Shown here one piece after another: positions 1 through 7,810 of a DNA stretch of 27,721 bases (positions within the stretch are counted from its first letter, which is position 1; each line of letters starts with the position of its first letter). The stretch comes from Palsa-459 sp035937595 (GTDB lineage: Bacteria > Actinomycetota > Acidimicrobiia > Acidimicrobiales > RAAP-2), in contig DASZHS010000049.1 in the NCBI GenBank assembly GCA_035937595.1, positions 1 to 27,721 of the forward strand. The letters are read 5' to 3'. The position numbers were made by a program, and so were the translations under genes. The notes under the pieces were generated by a model. It was not told where the DNA came from and searched no databases. It worked only from the letters and a program-made list of their open reading frames with translations.

Positions 1-1
1 C

Positions 2-355
2 GCCGACGACGCGCTCGAGGGCCGCGCCGCGGCGGTGCGCCGCACCGCGCCGCACGCCGTGGCCCGCGCCGGCACCCGGCTGTCGGCGTGCTCGAGGCGG
101 CTCGCCCCGCTGGCCGAGCACCGACTCGTCGCGGCGGCGGAGACGCTCGCGTCGCGGCGGGCGCTCCTCGCGGCCTACGACCCCACGCGGCTCCTCTCGA
201 GAGGCTGGTCGATGACGACGGATGCGAGCGGGGGCGTCGTGCGCACCGTCGACGACCTCCACGTCGGCTCGGTGCTCGTGACACGGCTCGCCGACGGCGT
301 GGCACGATCGTCGGTCACCGACGTCGACGCGACGCCGGCGGGGGAGGCACCGTGA
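2..355 (+). CDS. xseA: Exodeoxyribonuclease VII large subunit, C-terminal part
   Basis: This is the 3' end of a gene that begins before the window. The visible ~117 residues contain YDPTRLLSRGWSMT followed by a short beta-rich tail with G-S-V-L-V-T-R-L-A-D-G, the usual ending of XseA proteins. XseA with XseB forms cytoplasmic exonuclease VII, which degrades single-stranded DNA from both ends. The stop codon overlaps the GTG start of xseB by 3 nt, the common xseA-xseB arrangement, and this supports both calls. The catalytic part is outside the window, so activity cannot be judged here. The arginine-rich stretch near the beginning belongs to the coiled-coil C-terminal region of the family. Confidence 0.88.
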   Translation, partial: ADDALEGRAAAVRRTAPHAVARAGTRLSACSRRLAPLAEHRLVAAAETLASRRALLAAYDPTRLLSRGWSMTTDASGGVVRTVDDLHVGSVLVTRLADGVARSSVTDVDATPAGEAP

Positions 356-600
356 CCGACGTGGGCGAGCTCACCTGGGAGCAGGCGAGCCAGGAGCTCG
401 ACGAGATCGTGACGTTCCTCGAGTCGGCCGACGTCGACGTCGACCAGCTCGTCGAGCGCCTCCGACGCGCAGCCGCGCTCGTGGACGAGCTCGACCGCCG
501 CCTCCTCGAGACGCGCACCCAGGTCGACGAGCTGCTCCCGAGGCTCCAGCGTGCGGCGGAGCGCGTCGATCCCGAGACCGGGGAGGTCCTCGAGGACTGA
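352..600 (+). CDS. xseB: Exodeoxyribonuclease VII small subunit
   Basis: The 82-residue product is a short, mostly helical protein. It begins ELTWEQASQELDEIVTFLES, and its middle shows the V-D-Q-L-V-E-R-L pattern and the coiled-coil heptads typical of XseB; bacterial XseB proteins are usually 60-90 residues. It is the small subunit of exonuclease VII and binds XseA in the cytoplasm. The GTG start at 352 lies inside the last codons of xseA, giving translational coupling. The TGA stop overlaps the ATG of the next gene by one base. Identification rests on length, the family pattern and the position directly behind xseA. Confidence 0.9.
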   Translation: MTDVGELTWEQASQELDEIVTFLESADVDVDQLVERLRRAAALVDELDRRLLETRTQVDELLPRLQRAAERVDPETGEVLED

Positions 601-1301
601 TGGCGATCTACTTCCGACAGTGGCTTTCAGGGACGTCGTTCGCCGAGCGCGACCCGGTCGCAGGCCAGATGGTCAACTTCGCCTACGCGATCGGCGACGC
701 CTCGACCCGCGAGGCCGTCCTCGTCGACCCCGCCTACGACGTGGGCGCGCTCTTGGCGCTGCTCGCCGCCGACGAGATGACCTGCGTCGGGGTCGTCGCC
801 ACGCACTACCACGCCGACCACGTGGGCGGCTCGCTGTTCGGCGTGACGATCGAGGGGATCGCCACGCTGCTGCGCGGCCTCGACGTGCCGATCCATGTGC
901 AGGCCGACGAGGCGCCGTGGATCGAGCGGACGACCGGCGTCGACGACGCGCTCGTGCGCCATCGCTCTGGCGACGTCGTCACGGTGGGCGACGTCGGCAT
1001 CGAGCTGCTGCACACGCCGGGGCACACCCCCGGGAGCCAGTGCCTGCTCGTCGACGGCCGCCTCGTGACGGGGGACACCCTGTTCCTGGACGGGTGCGGT
1101 CGGACAGACCTCCCGGGCTCGGACCCCGCCGAGATGTACGAGACGCTGACGCGGCGCCTCTCCCGCATCGACGCGGCGACGATGGTCTTCCCCGGGCACC
1201 GCTACTCGCCGGAGCCGTCGCTCCCGATGGGCGAGGTCCGCGCGCGCAACGTCGCGCTCGCGCCGCGGTCCGCCGACGAGTGGCTCGCCGCGTTCAGCTG
1301 A
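600..1301 (+). CDS. MBL-fold metallohydrolase, glyoxalase II / persulfide dioxygenase-like
   Basis: The 233-residue protein has the metallo-beta-lactamase fold. The metal motif T-H-Y-H-A-D-H is at residues 68-74, a second histidine in HTPGHTPGS is at 142, the bridging aspartate in G-D-T is near 159, and the last histidine in FPGH is at 200. The GDTLFLDGCGRTD stretch is typical of the glyoxalase II and ETHE1 (persulfide dioxygenase) branch. Its reaction is therefore probably hydrolysis of a glutathione- or mycothiol-type thioester, or oxidation of a low-molecular-weight persulfide; the sequence alone does not decide. The start overlaps the xseB stop by one base and the stop overlaps the following flavoprotein start by one base, so the three are probably cotranscribed. 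The protein is cytoplasmic, with no signal peptide. Confidence 0.85.
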   Translation: MAIYFRQWLSGTSFAERDPVAGQMVNFAYAIGDASTREAVLVDPAYDVGALLALLAADEMTCVGVVATHYHADHVGGSLFGVTIEGIATLLRGLDVPIHVQADEAPWIERTTGVDDALVRHRSGDVVTVGDVGIELLHTPGHTPGSQCLLVDGRLVTGDTLFLDGCGRTDLPGSDPAEMYETLTRRLSRIDAATMVFPGHRYSPEPSLPMGEVRARNVALAPRSADEWLAAFS

Positions 1302-2548
1302 TGCCGCCGCCCGCGCCGGACGTACCGCTCGACAAGGAGGGCTCGGTCGTCGTCGTCGGCGCCGGCCTCGGGGGGCTCCGCAGCGCCGAGATGCTGCGGC
1401 TCCACGGGCACCGCGGTCCGATCGCGCTCGTGGGCGACGAGCCCCACCCCCCCTACGACCGCCCGCCCCTCACCAAGCAGTTCCTCGCGGGCACCTGGGA
1501 CGAGGCGCGGATCTCGCTCGTGAAGGACGACCGACTGGGAGACCTCGGCATCGAGCTCGTCACGGGCGCCGCGGCGTCCCTCGACGTCGCGGGCCGCGCC
1601 GTCACGCTCGCAGACGGGCGGCGACTCGCCGGCGACGCCGTCGTGCTCGCGACGGGCGCCTCGCCGCGCTGGCTGCCCGGCACCGAGGGGGCCCGTGGCG
1701 TCCACGTGATCCGCACCCTCGAGCAGAGCCGCGCGGTGCGCGCCGAGCTCGACGCGACCGGAGGCGACGGGTCGGTCGTCGTCATCGGCGCGGGGTTCAT
1801 CGGCTCGGAGGTCGCCTCGACCGCCGCGGCGCGCGGGCTCACCGTGACCCTGCTCGAGGCGCTCGAGATCCCCCTCAGCCCGATCGTCGGCGACGAGGTC
1901 GGGACCTGGCTCACCGAGCTGCACCGCCGCGCGGGCGTGGAGGTGCGCGCAGGCGTCGAGATCACCTCGGTCACGCCCCGGACCGAGACCGAGCGGCCGA
2001 CCGTCGAGCTCGCGACGGGGGAGCGGCTCGAGGCCGATCTCGTGGTGGTGGGCATCGGCGTGCGCCCGGCGACCGGGTGGCTGGACGACGCCGGATTGTC
2101 GCTCGACGACGGCGTGGTCACCGACGCCGCCCTGTTCGCGGCCGACGGCGTCGTCGCGGTCGGCGACCTCGCGCGCTTCACGTGGCACCACGGAGGTCAG
2201 ACCGAGCAGGTCCGCATCGAGCACTGGGAGGTCACCGCCCAGCTCGCGACGCACGCCGCGCACGCGCTCCTCGCGGGCCGCCGCGACGCGTTGCCGATCG
2301 CGATCGTGCCGTACTTCTGGAGCGACCAGCACGGTCGCAAGATCCAGATGCTGGGCCGCCCGTCGGGGTCCGACGACGCGACCCGCGTGGCCGGCTCCCT
2401 CGACGAGGCGAGGTTCACCTTCCTCTACCACCGCGGCGGCCGCGTCACGGGCGTGCTCGGCGTCGGATCGCCTCGCCACGTGATGATCAGCCGGACCCAC
2501 GTCGACGAGGGCGCACCGATCGCCGAGGCGCTCGCGCTGTTCGCCTGA
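1301..2548 (+). CDS. FAD-dependent ferredoxin reductase family oxidoreductase
   Basis: The 415-residue protein has a first dinucleotide-binding motif VVVVGAGLGG at residues 16-25, then YDRPPLTK at 52-59, which is characteristic of rubredoxin/ferredoxin reductases of P450 and dioxygenase systems. A second Rossmann motif VVVIGAGFIGSE (NAD(P)H site) is at 159-170 and the FAD motif VAVGDLARF near 285-293. The C-terminal domain with Y-F-W-S-D-Q-H-G-R matches the reductase C-terminal domain. It should pass electrons from NAD(P)H through FAD to a small iron-sulfur protein. The only such ferredoxin in the window is the P450-linked one at 14593-14790, about 12 kb away; a partnership is only a guess. 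The ATG overlaps the TGA of the MBL gene. Confidence 0.9.
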   Translation: MPPPAPDVPLDKEGSVVVVGAGLGGLRSAEMLRLHGHRGPIALVGDEPHPPYDRPPLTKQFLAGTWDEARISLVKDDRLGDLGIELVTGAAASLDVAGRAVTLADGRRLAGDAVVLATGASPRWLPGTEGARGVHVIRTLEQSRAVRAELDATGGDGSVVVIGAGFIGSEVASTAAARGLTVTLLEALEIPLSPIVGDEVGTWLTELHRRAGVEVRAGVEITSVTPRTETERPTVELATGERLEADLVVVGIGVRPATGWLDDAGLSLDDGVVTDAALFAADGVVAVGDLARFTWHHGGQTEQVRIEHWEVTAQLATHAAHALLAGRRDALPIAIVPYFWSDQHGRKIQMLGRPSGSDDATRVAGSLDEARFTFLYHRGGRVTGVLGVGSPRHVMISRTHVDEGAPIAEALALFA

Positions 2549-2561
2549 GGCCGCCGAGCGG

Positions 2562-2837
2562 TCAGGCGAGGCCGAAGGACGTGACCTCGAAGCCGTAGAC
2601 GCGGCTCGGCGCGGGCAGGGCTGCAGCGCCGAGGGCCGGCGCCGCGGTCTCGGCGAAGCGCCGCGCGTCGTCCTGGGACCCCCAGACCTCGATCGCGCGC
2701 GCCCCGCGCTCGTCGATGCCGACGATGCGCACGAGCCGACCGTCCGCCGGCGCGTCGCCGCCGGACGTCACCTGCTCGAACGCGGCCCTCGGGCCGGGTC
2801 CGTCCCACTCGAACTCGACGACGGTGCAGTACGGCAC
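2562..2837 (-). CDS. Small unknown protein, possibly a dimeric alpha-beta barrel
   Basis: I chose the GTG at 2837 because a strong purine-rich ribosome site (GGAGAGGGGAG) ends about 5 nt upstream. An in-frame GTG at 2906 would add 23 unlikely-looking residues and has no such site. The 91-residue product begins VPYCTVVEFEWDG and ends RVYGFEVTSFGLA. The beta-strand and helix order resembles small antibiotic-biosynthesis-monooxygenase-type or stress-responsive dimeric barrels, but I do not recognise a specific family and no catalytic residues stand out. It lies 81 nt behind the glycerol kinase gene in the same direction and faces the ferredoxin reductase gene tail to tail, 13 nt away. Confidence 0.6.
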   Translation of the reverse strand: MPYCTVVEFEWDGPGPRAAFEQVTSGGDAPADGRLVRIVGIDERGARAIEVWGSQDDARRFAETAAPALGAAALPAPSRVYGFEVTSFGLA

Positions 2838-2918
2838 GTCGGCTCCCCTCTCCTCGCGGGCAAACGCCGCGGCGGAGGAATCGAACCACACCGGCTGGCG
2901 ACGCACCCGAGGTGCCGC

Positions 2919-4385
2919 TCAGGTGAACGACACGTCCGACAGCGAGGGGATGGTCCGCAGCGCCTGGGCCTTGGCGCGGAGCCAGCGCTCGCGGTCGTCG
3001 TCGCGCGTGGCGTCGTCGACGACCGGGTCCACCGTCCGCGACGGCCGCCACGTGGCCGCGATCGACGCCTCGTCGTCGAGCAGCCCGATGCCGAGGCACC
3101 CGAGCAGCCCCGCGCCGCGCGTCGTCGCCTCGAGGACGGGGGCGACCTCGACGGGGCGCCCCGTCGCGTCGGCGAGCAGCTGGACGAAGGTGGCGTTCGC
3201 GGACATCCCGCCGTCGACGCGCAGCGCCGCCATCGCGAGCGCGTCGCGCTCGGCGGCCTCGATGAGGTCGCGCCCGCGCTCGGCGATGCCGGCGAGCACC
3301 GCGCGCGCGAGGTGCGCCCGGGTTGCGCCGCGGGTGAGCCCGAAGAACCCGCCACGAGCACCGAAGTCCCACTCTGGCGTGCCGATGCCGAGGAGGGCGG
3401 GCACGAACGAGACCCCCGCGGTGTCGAGGACCGACGCGGCCAGCGCGTCGGTCTCCGCCGCGGTCGCGACGAGCTCGAGGTCGTCGCGGAGCCACTCGAT
3501 GCAGCCGCCGGCCGTGAGCATGACCGCCTCCACGCCCCACGTCTTCTGGCCGTGGCGCTGCCGCGCGACGATGGGGAAGCACCCCGCGGTCCCGCGGCTG
3601 GCGAACGTCGGGCGCGCGCCCGAGACCTGGTCGAGCATCCCGCCCGTGCCGAACGTGAGCTTCCCCTGGCCGGGGTCGACGCAGCCCTGCCCGGCGAGCG
3701 ACGCCTGCTGGTCGCCGACGAGCGCGCACAGGGTGGGGGCGCCGCGCAGCGCGCTCGCGGCGCCGAGCTCGCCGCAGGTGTCGACGATCGTGGGCAGGAG
3801 CGAGGGGTCGAGGCCGAGCGCCGCCAGCACGTCGGGGTCCCAGCCAGCGCCGTCGGCGGTGACGAGGCCCGTGACCCCCGCGTTGGAAGCGTCCGTGAGG
3901 TGCAGCTCGCCGTTCGAGAGCACGCTCGCCACCCAGGTGTCGATGGTGCCGAAGCGCAGCGAGCCGCCCGCGACGAGGGCGGGGTCGGCGTGCTGGACGA
4001 GCCAGCGCAGCTTGGTCGCCGACGCGTTGGGCGCCACGCGCACGCCCTCGGACTGCAACGTGAGGCAGTCGATGACGGTGCGCAGGTCCTGCCAACCGAT
4101 GCCGGGGCCGACCGGGCGGCCACTGGCCGCGTCCCAGACGACCGTCGTCGCCCGCTGGTTCGTGACGGCGACGCCGGCGACGTCCCCGGCCTGGTCGAGG
4201 ACCGCGGCCGCCGTGGCGAGCACTCCCTCAGCGATCGCGTCGGCGTCGACCTCGACGACCCCTGGCGCGGGGCTGGCCGGCAGCACGGGGACCTGGCGGG
4301 TGGCGCGGACCGCCCCGTCGGGCTCGACGAGGCTCGCGCGCACCGAGCTCGTGCCGACGTCGAGGACGAGGACCGACTCGGTCAT
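2919..4385 (-). CDS. glpK: Glycerol kinase-like FGGY carbohydrate kinase
   Basis: The 488-residue protein is an FGGY-family kinase. Residues 8-16 (LDVGTSSVR) form the N-terminal phosphate loop. NQRATTVVWD (76-85), GWQD (97-100) and GTIDTW (146-151) are very close to glycerol kinase signatures. GDQQASLAGQ (224-233) carries the likely catalytic Asp225, and VDGGMSAN (390-397) with E-A-T-T-R-G-A closes the ATP site. It should phosphorylate glycerol to sn-glycerol 3-phosphate in the cytoplasm. The ATG overlaps the TGA of the upstream FAD oxidase by 4 nt, and glpD lies before that, so this looks like one glycerol/glycerol-phosphate operon. Departures from textbook GlpK (DVGTSSVR for DQGTTSSR) leave some room for another polyol substrate. 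Confidence 0.85.
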   Translation of the reverse strand: MTESVLVLDVGTSSVRASLVEPDGAVRATRQVPVLPASPAPGVVEVDADAIAEGVLATAAAVLDQAGDVAGVAVTNQRATTVVWDAASGRPVGPGIGWQDLRTVIDCLTLQSEGVRVAPNASATKLRWLVQHADPALVAGGSLRFGTIDTWVASVLSNGELHLTDASNAGVTGLVTADGAGWDPDVLAALGLDPSLLPTIVDTCGELGAASALRGAPTLCALVGDQQASLAGQGCVDPGQGKLTFGTGGMLDQVSGARPTFASRGTAGCFPIVARQRHGQKTWGVEAVMLTAGGCIEWLRDDLELVATAAETDALAASVLDTAGVSFVPALLGIGTPEWDFGARGGFFGLTRGATRAHLARAVLAGIAERGRDLIEAAERDALAMAALRVDGGMSANATFVQLLADATGRPVEVAPVLEATTRGAGLLGCLGIGLLDDEASIAATWRPSRTVDPVVDDATRDDDRERWLRAKAQALRTIPSLSDVSFT

Positions 4386-5845
4386 CCGCCGCTCTCCTCC
4401 CTCGTGTCGAGGACCGACGGGTTGAAGAGCCGGTCCGGGTCGAGGGCGGCTCGGATCGCGGCCAGCACCTGGGCGCCGTTGCCGAGCGCCTCGCGGACGA
4501 ACGGGGAGCGGTTGCGCCCGACGCCGTGGTGGTGGCTGAGCGAGGCGCCGGCCGCGAGGGCCGCTCGCGTGGCGTCGCGCCAGACCGCTCGGTAGTAGGC
4601 GTCCGCGTCGGTCGGGCGTCCCGCGAAGGTGAAGTAGAGGCAGGCGCCGTCGAGGTAGGCGTGGGACTGGTGCACCGTCGCGACCGAGGTCCCCTCGACC
4701 GCGAGGATCGCCTGGGACACGTCGTGGTGCACGCGCTCGAGCGCACCCCACGGACCGGCGGTCTCCAGCGTGTCGACGACGACGCCGCGCTCCCACAGCG
4801 CCCCGAGCGCGCGCACGTCGTTGCGCCGCTCGAGCCACCCCGCGACGAGGGCGTCGTCCTCGCGCCGGGCCGCGCCGCACTCGTCGTCGAGCACCGCCAT
4901 CGTCGCGGTGACGAGCAGCGGATCCGCCTCGTCGAGCACGATGAGCACGCAGCGGTCGACGTCGAAGTGGCGCGCGGACTCCTGGGCGTCGTAGAGGCGG
5001 AGCACCGCCGGGGTCGCGCCGCGCTGCAGCACCCGCCGGCAGGCCGCCATGCCCTCGGCGAACGTCGCGAACGACCAGGCGCGACGCGCCGCGCCGTCGG
5101 GCACGGGGCGCACGACGAGCTCGACCTCGCAGATGACCCCCAGGGTCCCCTCCGAGCCCACGAAGAGCTGGGTGAGGTCGGGGCCGGACGCCTCTCGCGG
5201 GCCGCGGCCGCCCGTCGTCACCACCGAGCCGTCGGCGAGGACGACGGTCAGCCCGCGGACGAGGTCCTCGACCTTGCCGTAGCGCGTCGAGTACTGCCCG
5301 GCGCCTCGGCACGCGACCCAGCCCCCGACCGTCGAGAGCTCGAAGGACTGCGGGAAGTGCCCGAGCGTGCAGCCGCGGTCGCGTAGCCACGCCTCGAGCT
5401 CGGGGCCGAACGTGCCGGCGCGCACCCGCACCCGCAGCGACGTCTCGTCGAGGCCGACGAGGCCGCGCAGCGCCGTCAGGTCGAGGCCGAGCCCGCCCGG
5501 CTCGGGGACCGCGCCCCCGCACACGCCCGAGCGACCGCCCTGCGTGGTGACGGGGACGCCGGCGCGCGCGCACGTCGCGACCACGCTCGCCACCTCCTCG
5601 ACCGTCGTCGGCATCGCCACGAGCGACGGGCGTGCGTACAGCTCGCCGTGCGCGGCCCAGCCGATCGAGACGGGCCACCAGTCACGCGCGTGGTCGTCGA
5701 GCGTGGCGGCGTCCGTCCGCCACGCGACGCCGGCGCGCTCGAGGGCCATGGTGAGCGGGGTCACGTCGCGGTCCGGCGCGACGCAGCGCGTGGTCGCCGT
5801 CCCCGGCGCGCCCGCGAGCGACGTCGGGAGGCTCGGCTCGGTCAT
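4382..5845 (-). CDS. Alkylglycerone-phosphate synthase-like FAD-linked oxidase
   Basis: The 487-residue protein belongs to the VAO/PCMH-type FAD oxidases. The FAD-binding half has GGRSGVCGG (103-111), then TLGHFPQSFELSTVGGW (160-176) and YGKVEDLV (189-196), which closely match alkyl-dihydroxyacetonephosphate synthase (AGPS). G-S-E-G-T-L-G is at 230-236. Near the C terminus is SHHHGVGR (437-444), the AGPS histidine motif, followed by the usual A-L-D-P-D-R-L-F-N-P ending. In eukaryotes AGPS replaces the acyl chain of acyl-DHAP with a fatty alcohol to form the ether bond of plasmalogens. Bacterial homologues are mostly uncharacterised, so activity here is inference. It is translationally coupled (ATGA overlaps) to glpD before it and the glycerol kinase after it, which places it in triose/glycerol-phosphate metabolism. 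Confidence 0.85.
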   Translation of the reverse strand: MTEPSLPTSLAGAPGTATTRCVAPDRDVTPLTMALERAGVAWRTDAATLDDHARDWWPVSIGWAAHGELYARPSLVAMPTTVEEVASVVATCARAGVPVTTQGGRSGVCGGAVPEPGGLGLDLTALRGLVGLDETSLRVRVRAGTFGPELEAWLRDRGCTLGHFPQSFELSTVGGWVACRGAGQYSTRYGKVEDLVRGLTVVLADGSVVTTGGRGPREASGPDLTQLFVGSEGTLGVICEVELVVRPVPDGAARRAWSFATFAEGMAACRRVLQRGATPAVLRLYDAQESARHFDVDRCVLIVLDEADPLLVTATMAVLDDECGAARREDDALVAGWLERRNDVRALGALWERGVVVDTLETAGPWGALERVHHDVSQAILAVEGTSVATVHQSHAYLDGACLYFTFAGRPTDADAYYRAVWRDATRAALAAGASLSHHHGVGRNRSPFVREALGNGAQVLAAIRAALDPDRLFNPSVLDTREESGG

Positions 5846-7515
5846 CGCACCTCGGAGGGGCCGAGCACGCCCGCGGCGTCGAGCTCCGCCGCGCAGCGCG
5901 ACCGGTACTCGGCCACCTCGGCCGTGACGCGCGCGTCGTCCCAGCCGAGCTCGCCCGCGACGATCCGCGCGGCGTGCTCCGCGTGGGTGAACGCGGCCCG
6001 AGCGTCGATGAGGTGCGCGCGGGTCCGGCGGCACAGCAGGTCGCTCAGGGTGACGGCCAGCTCGCTGCGCGCCGCGTAGACGAGCTCGGCACCCACGTAG
6101 GGGAGCGGCTCGCAGAACGGGTCGAGCAGCGAGGGGTCGTGGGTGGCCACGCCCACGACCGCGGCGGCCTCGGTGCCGTAGCGGGACGCGAGGTGCTCGG
6201 CCAAAGAGGCGCCGATGCCGGGCACCGCGACGCGCTCCGTGCCCGTCGGTGCGCCGAGGAGCGGCAGCGCCTTGGTGCGGCACCGCGGCGTGCCCTTGAG
6301 CTGGCGGGCGACCTCGTCGACGGTGTCCTCCGCCATGAGCCGGCAGGTCGTCCACTTGCCGCCGGTCACGTGGACGACGCCGTCCTCGGCGGTGCGCACG
6401 CGATGCCGGCGCGAGAGGTCCGCGGTGCGCTCGGTGTGGTGATGGTCGTCGTCGTCGGCCAGGAGCGGGCGGAGCCCCGCCCACACGCCGGTCACGTCGG
6501 CCCTCGTGAGGTTCGCCGACGTCGACGCGTTGACGGCGCCCAAGAGGTAGTCCACGTCCTCGGGGAGGCACCTCGGGTCGTCGAGGGGGCCGTCGTAGGC
6601 GGTGTCGGTCGTGCCGATGTAGGTGTAGGGCGCGTCCTCCCACGGCACGACGAAGACCGTGCGCCGATCGCCGGGCACGGGCAGGACCGCGGCCGAGCGG
6701 CAGGCGAGCCGCGCGGCGGGCACCGTCACGTGCACGCCCTTGGCCGGCGTCAGCGTGCGCACCTCGCGGCCCTCGTCGAGCGAGGTGACCTCGTCGGACC
6801 ACACGCCCGTCGCGTTGACGACGACGCGGGCCGGCACCTCGAAGGGGGTCTGGTCCTCACCCGGTGCCCGCGGCGTGACCCGCACGCCCGCGGCGCGGCC
6901 GTCCGCGTGGTGCGAGATGCCGGTCACCTCGGCGCGGGTGGCGATCACGGCCCCGAACCGCACCGCGGCGGTGCGGGCCTGGACGAGGGCGATCCTCGCG
7001 TCGTCGCCCCGGGCATCCCAGTAGCGGAACCCCGCGACGAGGCGGTCGACGTCGAGGCTGGGGACGTCGGCGAGCACCTCGTCCTTCGAGAGCCGCTCGT
7101 GCCGCTTGCCGATCCGCACGCCGCCCGTCGCGTCGTACAGCCACAGGGCGCTGCGGTAGCCACGGGCGACGGCCTTGGCGACGACCCCGTCGGTCCCGAA
7201 GAGCGGGATGAGGAAGGGGAGCGGTCGAACGAGGTGCGGGGCGTTCTCCAAGAGCCGCTGGCGCTCGTGGAGGTTCTCGTAGACGAGCCGGAACTCACGC
7301 TGACGGAGGTACCGGATGCCGCCGTGGGCCATCTTGGAGGACTTGGAGCTCGTCCCCTCGGCGAGGTCCCCGCGCTCGAGGAGCGCGACGCGCAAGCCGC
7401 GGCTCGCGGCGTCGAGCGCGGTGCTGGTGCCGGTCATCCCGCCGCCGACGACGACGACGTCGAAGGACCCCGACCGCAGCGCGCTCATCTGGTCGGCGCG
7501 CACGAGCCGTGTCAC
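5842..7515 (-). CDS. glpD: Aerobic glycerol-3-phosphate dehydrogenase
   Basis: The 557-residue flavoprotein has the FAD motif FDVVVVGGGMTGTSTALDA from residue 18. It also has the GlpD hallmarks L-L-E-R-G-D with G-T-S-S-K-S-S-K-M-A-H-G-G-I-R-Y-L, the later N-A-T-G-V-W-S-D, and G-G-K-W-T-T-C-R in the second half, plus a helical C-terminal DAO_C-type domain. It oxidises sn-glycerol 3-phosphate to dihydroxyacetone phosphate and passes electrons to the respiratory quinone pool at the membrane face. The GTG at 7515 is preferred because AGAGG lies 9 nt upstream; an ATG at 7488 would shorten it by nine residues. It is the first gene of the glpD-AGPS-like-glpK unit. No clear -10 was found in the ~290 nt upstream. 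Confidence 0.94.
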   Translation of the reverse strand: MTRLVRADQMSALRSGSFDVVVVGGGMTGTSTALDAASRGLRVALLERGDLAEGTSSKSSKMAHGGIRYLRQREFRLVYENLHERQRLLENAPHLVRPLPFLIPLFGTDGVVAKAVARGYRSALWLYDATGGVRIGKRHERLSKDEVLADVPSLDVDRLVAGFRYWDARGDDARIALVQARTAAVRFGAVIATRAEVTGISHHADGRAAGVRVTPRAPGEDQTPFEVPARVVVNATGVWSDEVTSLDEGREVRTLTPAKGVHVTVPAARLACRSAAVLPVPGDRRTVFVVPWEDAPYTYIGTTDTAYDGPLDDPRCLPEDVDYLLGAVNASTSANLTRADVTGVWAGLRPLLADDDDHHHTERTADLSRRHRVRTAEDGVVHVTGGKWTTCRLMAEDTVDEVARQLKGTPRCRTKALPLLGAPTGTERVAVPGIGASLAEHLASRYGTEAAAVVGVATHDPSLLDPFCEPLPYVGAELVYAARSELAVTLSDLLCRRTRAHLIDARAAFTHAEHAARIVAGELGWDDARVTAEVAEYRSRCAAELDAAGVLGPSEVR

Positions 7516-7798
7516 CGAACCAGCCTCTCACAGGGTCACCGCACCGCTCACCGCCGCCACTGCGTCCCGTGGGTTCGCGACGCACGGTGGGGCGCGTCGG
7601 TCGGTGACGGGCGTGGTGGTGCCATGGACGAGCGTCGCTCGTCGTCGAGACGATGGTGCACGTCGTGCCGAGCGCCCTCCGGCGATGGGGCGCCACACCG
7701 CAGGCGGTGGTGAGCTCCCGTCGACGCCACGCCGGCGCCCCTGACCGCCGGGTTGAGGGCGACGGCGGGCGCACACCTTGTGGGCACGGGCGCTTGGC
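7516..7798. other. Divergent intergenic region between glpD and acyl-CoA dehydrogenase
   Basis: About 280 bp separate two divergent genes. Open frames here are arginine-rich shadows on both strands and no RNA gene is recognisable. A perfect inverted repeat GACGAGC-GTC-GCTCGTC is at 7627-7643 and a weak CACA-CCT-TGTG repeat at 7772-7782. These could be operators for either unit, but nothing ties them to a known regulator. Confidence 0.4.
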
Positions 7799-7804
7799 TA
7801 CCGT
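7799..7804 (+). promoter_or_regulatory. -10 hexamer TACCGT of a leaderless start
   Basis: TACCGT (TANNNT type) is followed by exactly 6 nt and then the ATG at 7811, so transcription should begin at or next to the start codon. No ribosome-binding site precedes the ATG, in keeping with a leaderless message. A -35 is not obvious. Confidence 0.5.
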
Positions 7805-7810
7805 GACGCG

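Noticed and set aside
551..1300. Apparent 250-residue N-terminal extension of the ferredoxin reductase
   Set aside because: This part overlaps the MBL gene in another frame and is arginine-rich without domains; the real start is ATG 1301, coupled to the MBL stop.
2425..4123. Long minus-strand frames alongside glpK in other reading frames
   Set aside because: They are arginine-, alanine- and proline-rich shadows produced by GC-rich third positions; only the frame with FGGY kinase motifs is coherent.
7528..7787. Small minus-strand frames upstream of glpD
   Set aside because: No ribosome site or family resemblance, biased composition, and several competing frames overlap; treated as intergenic.
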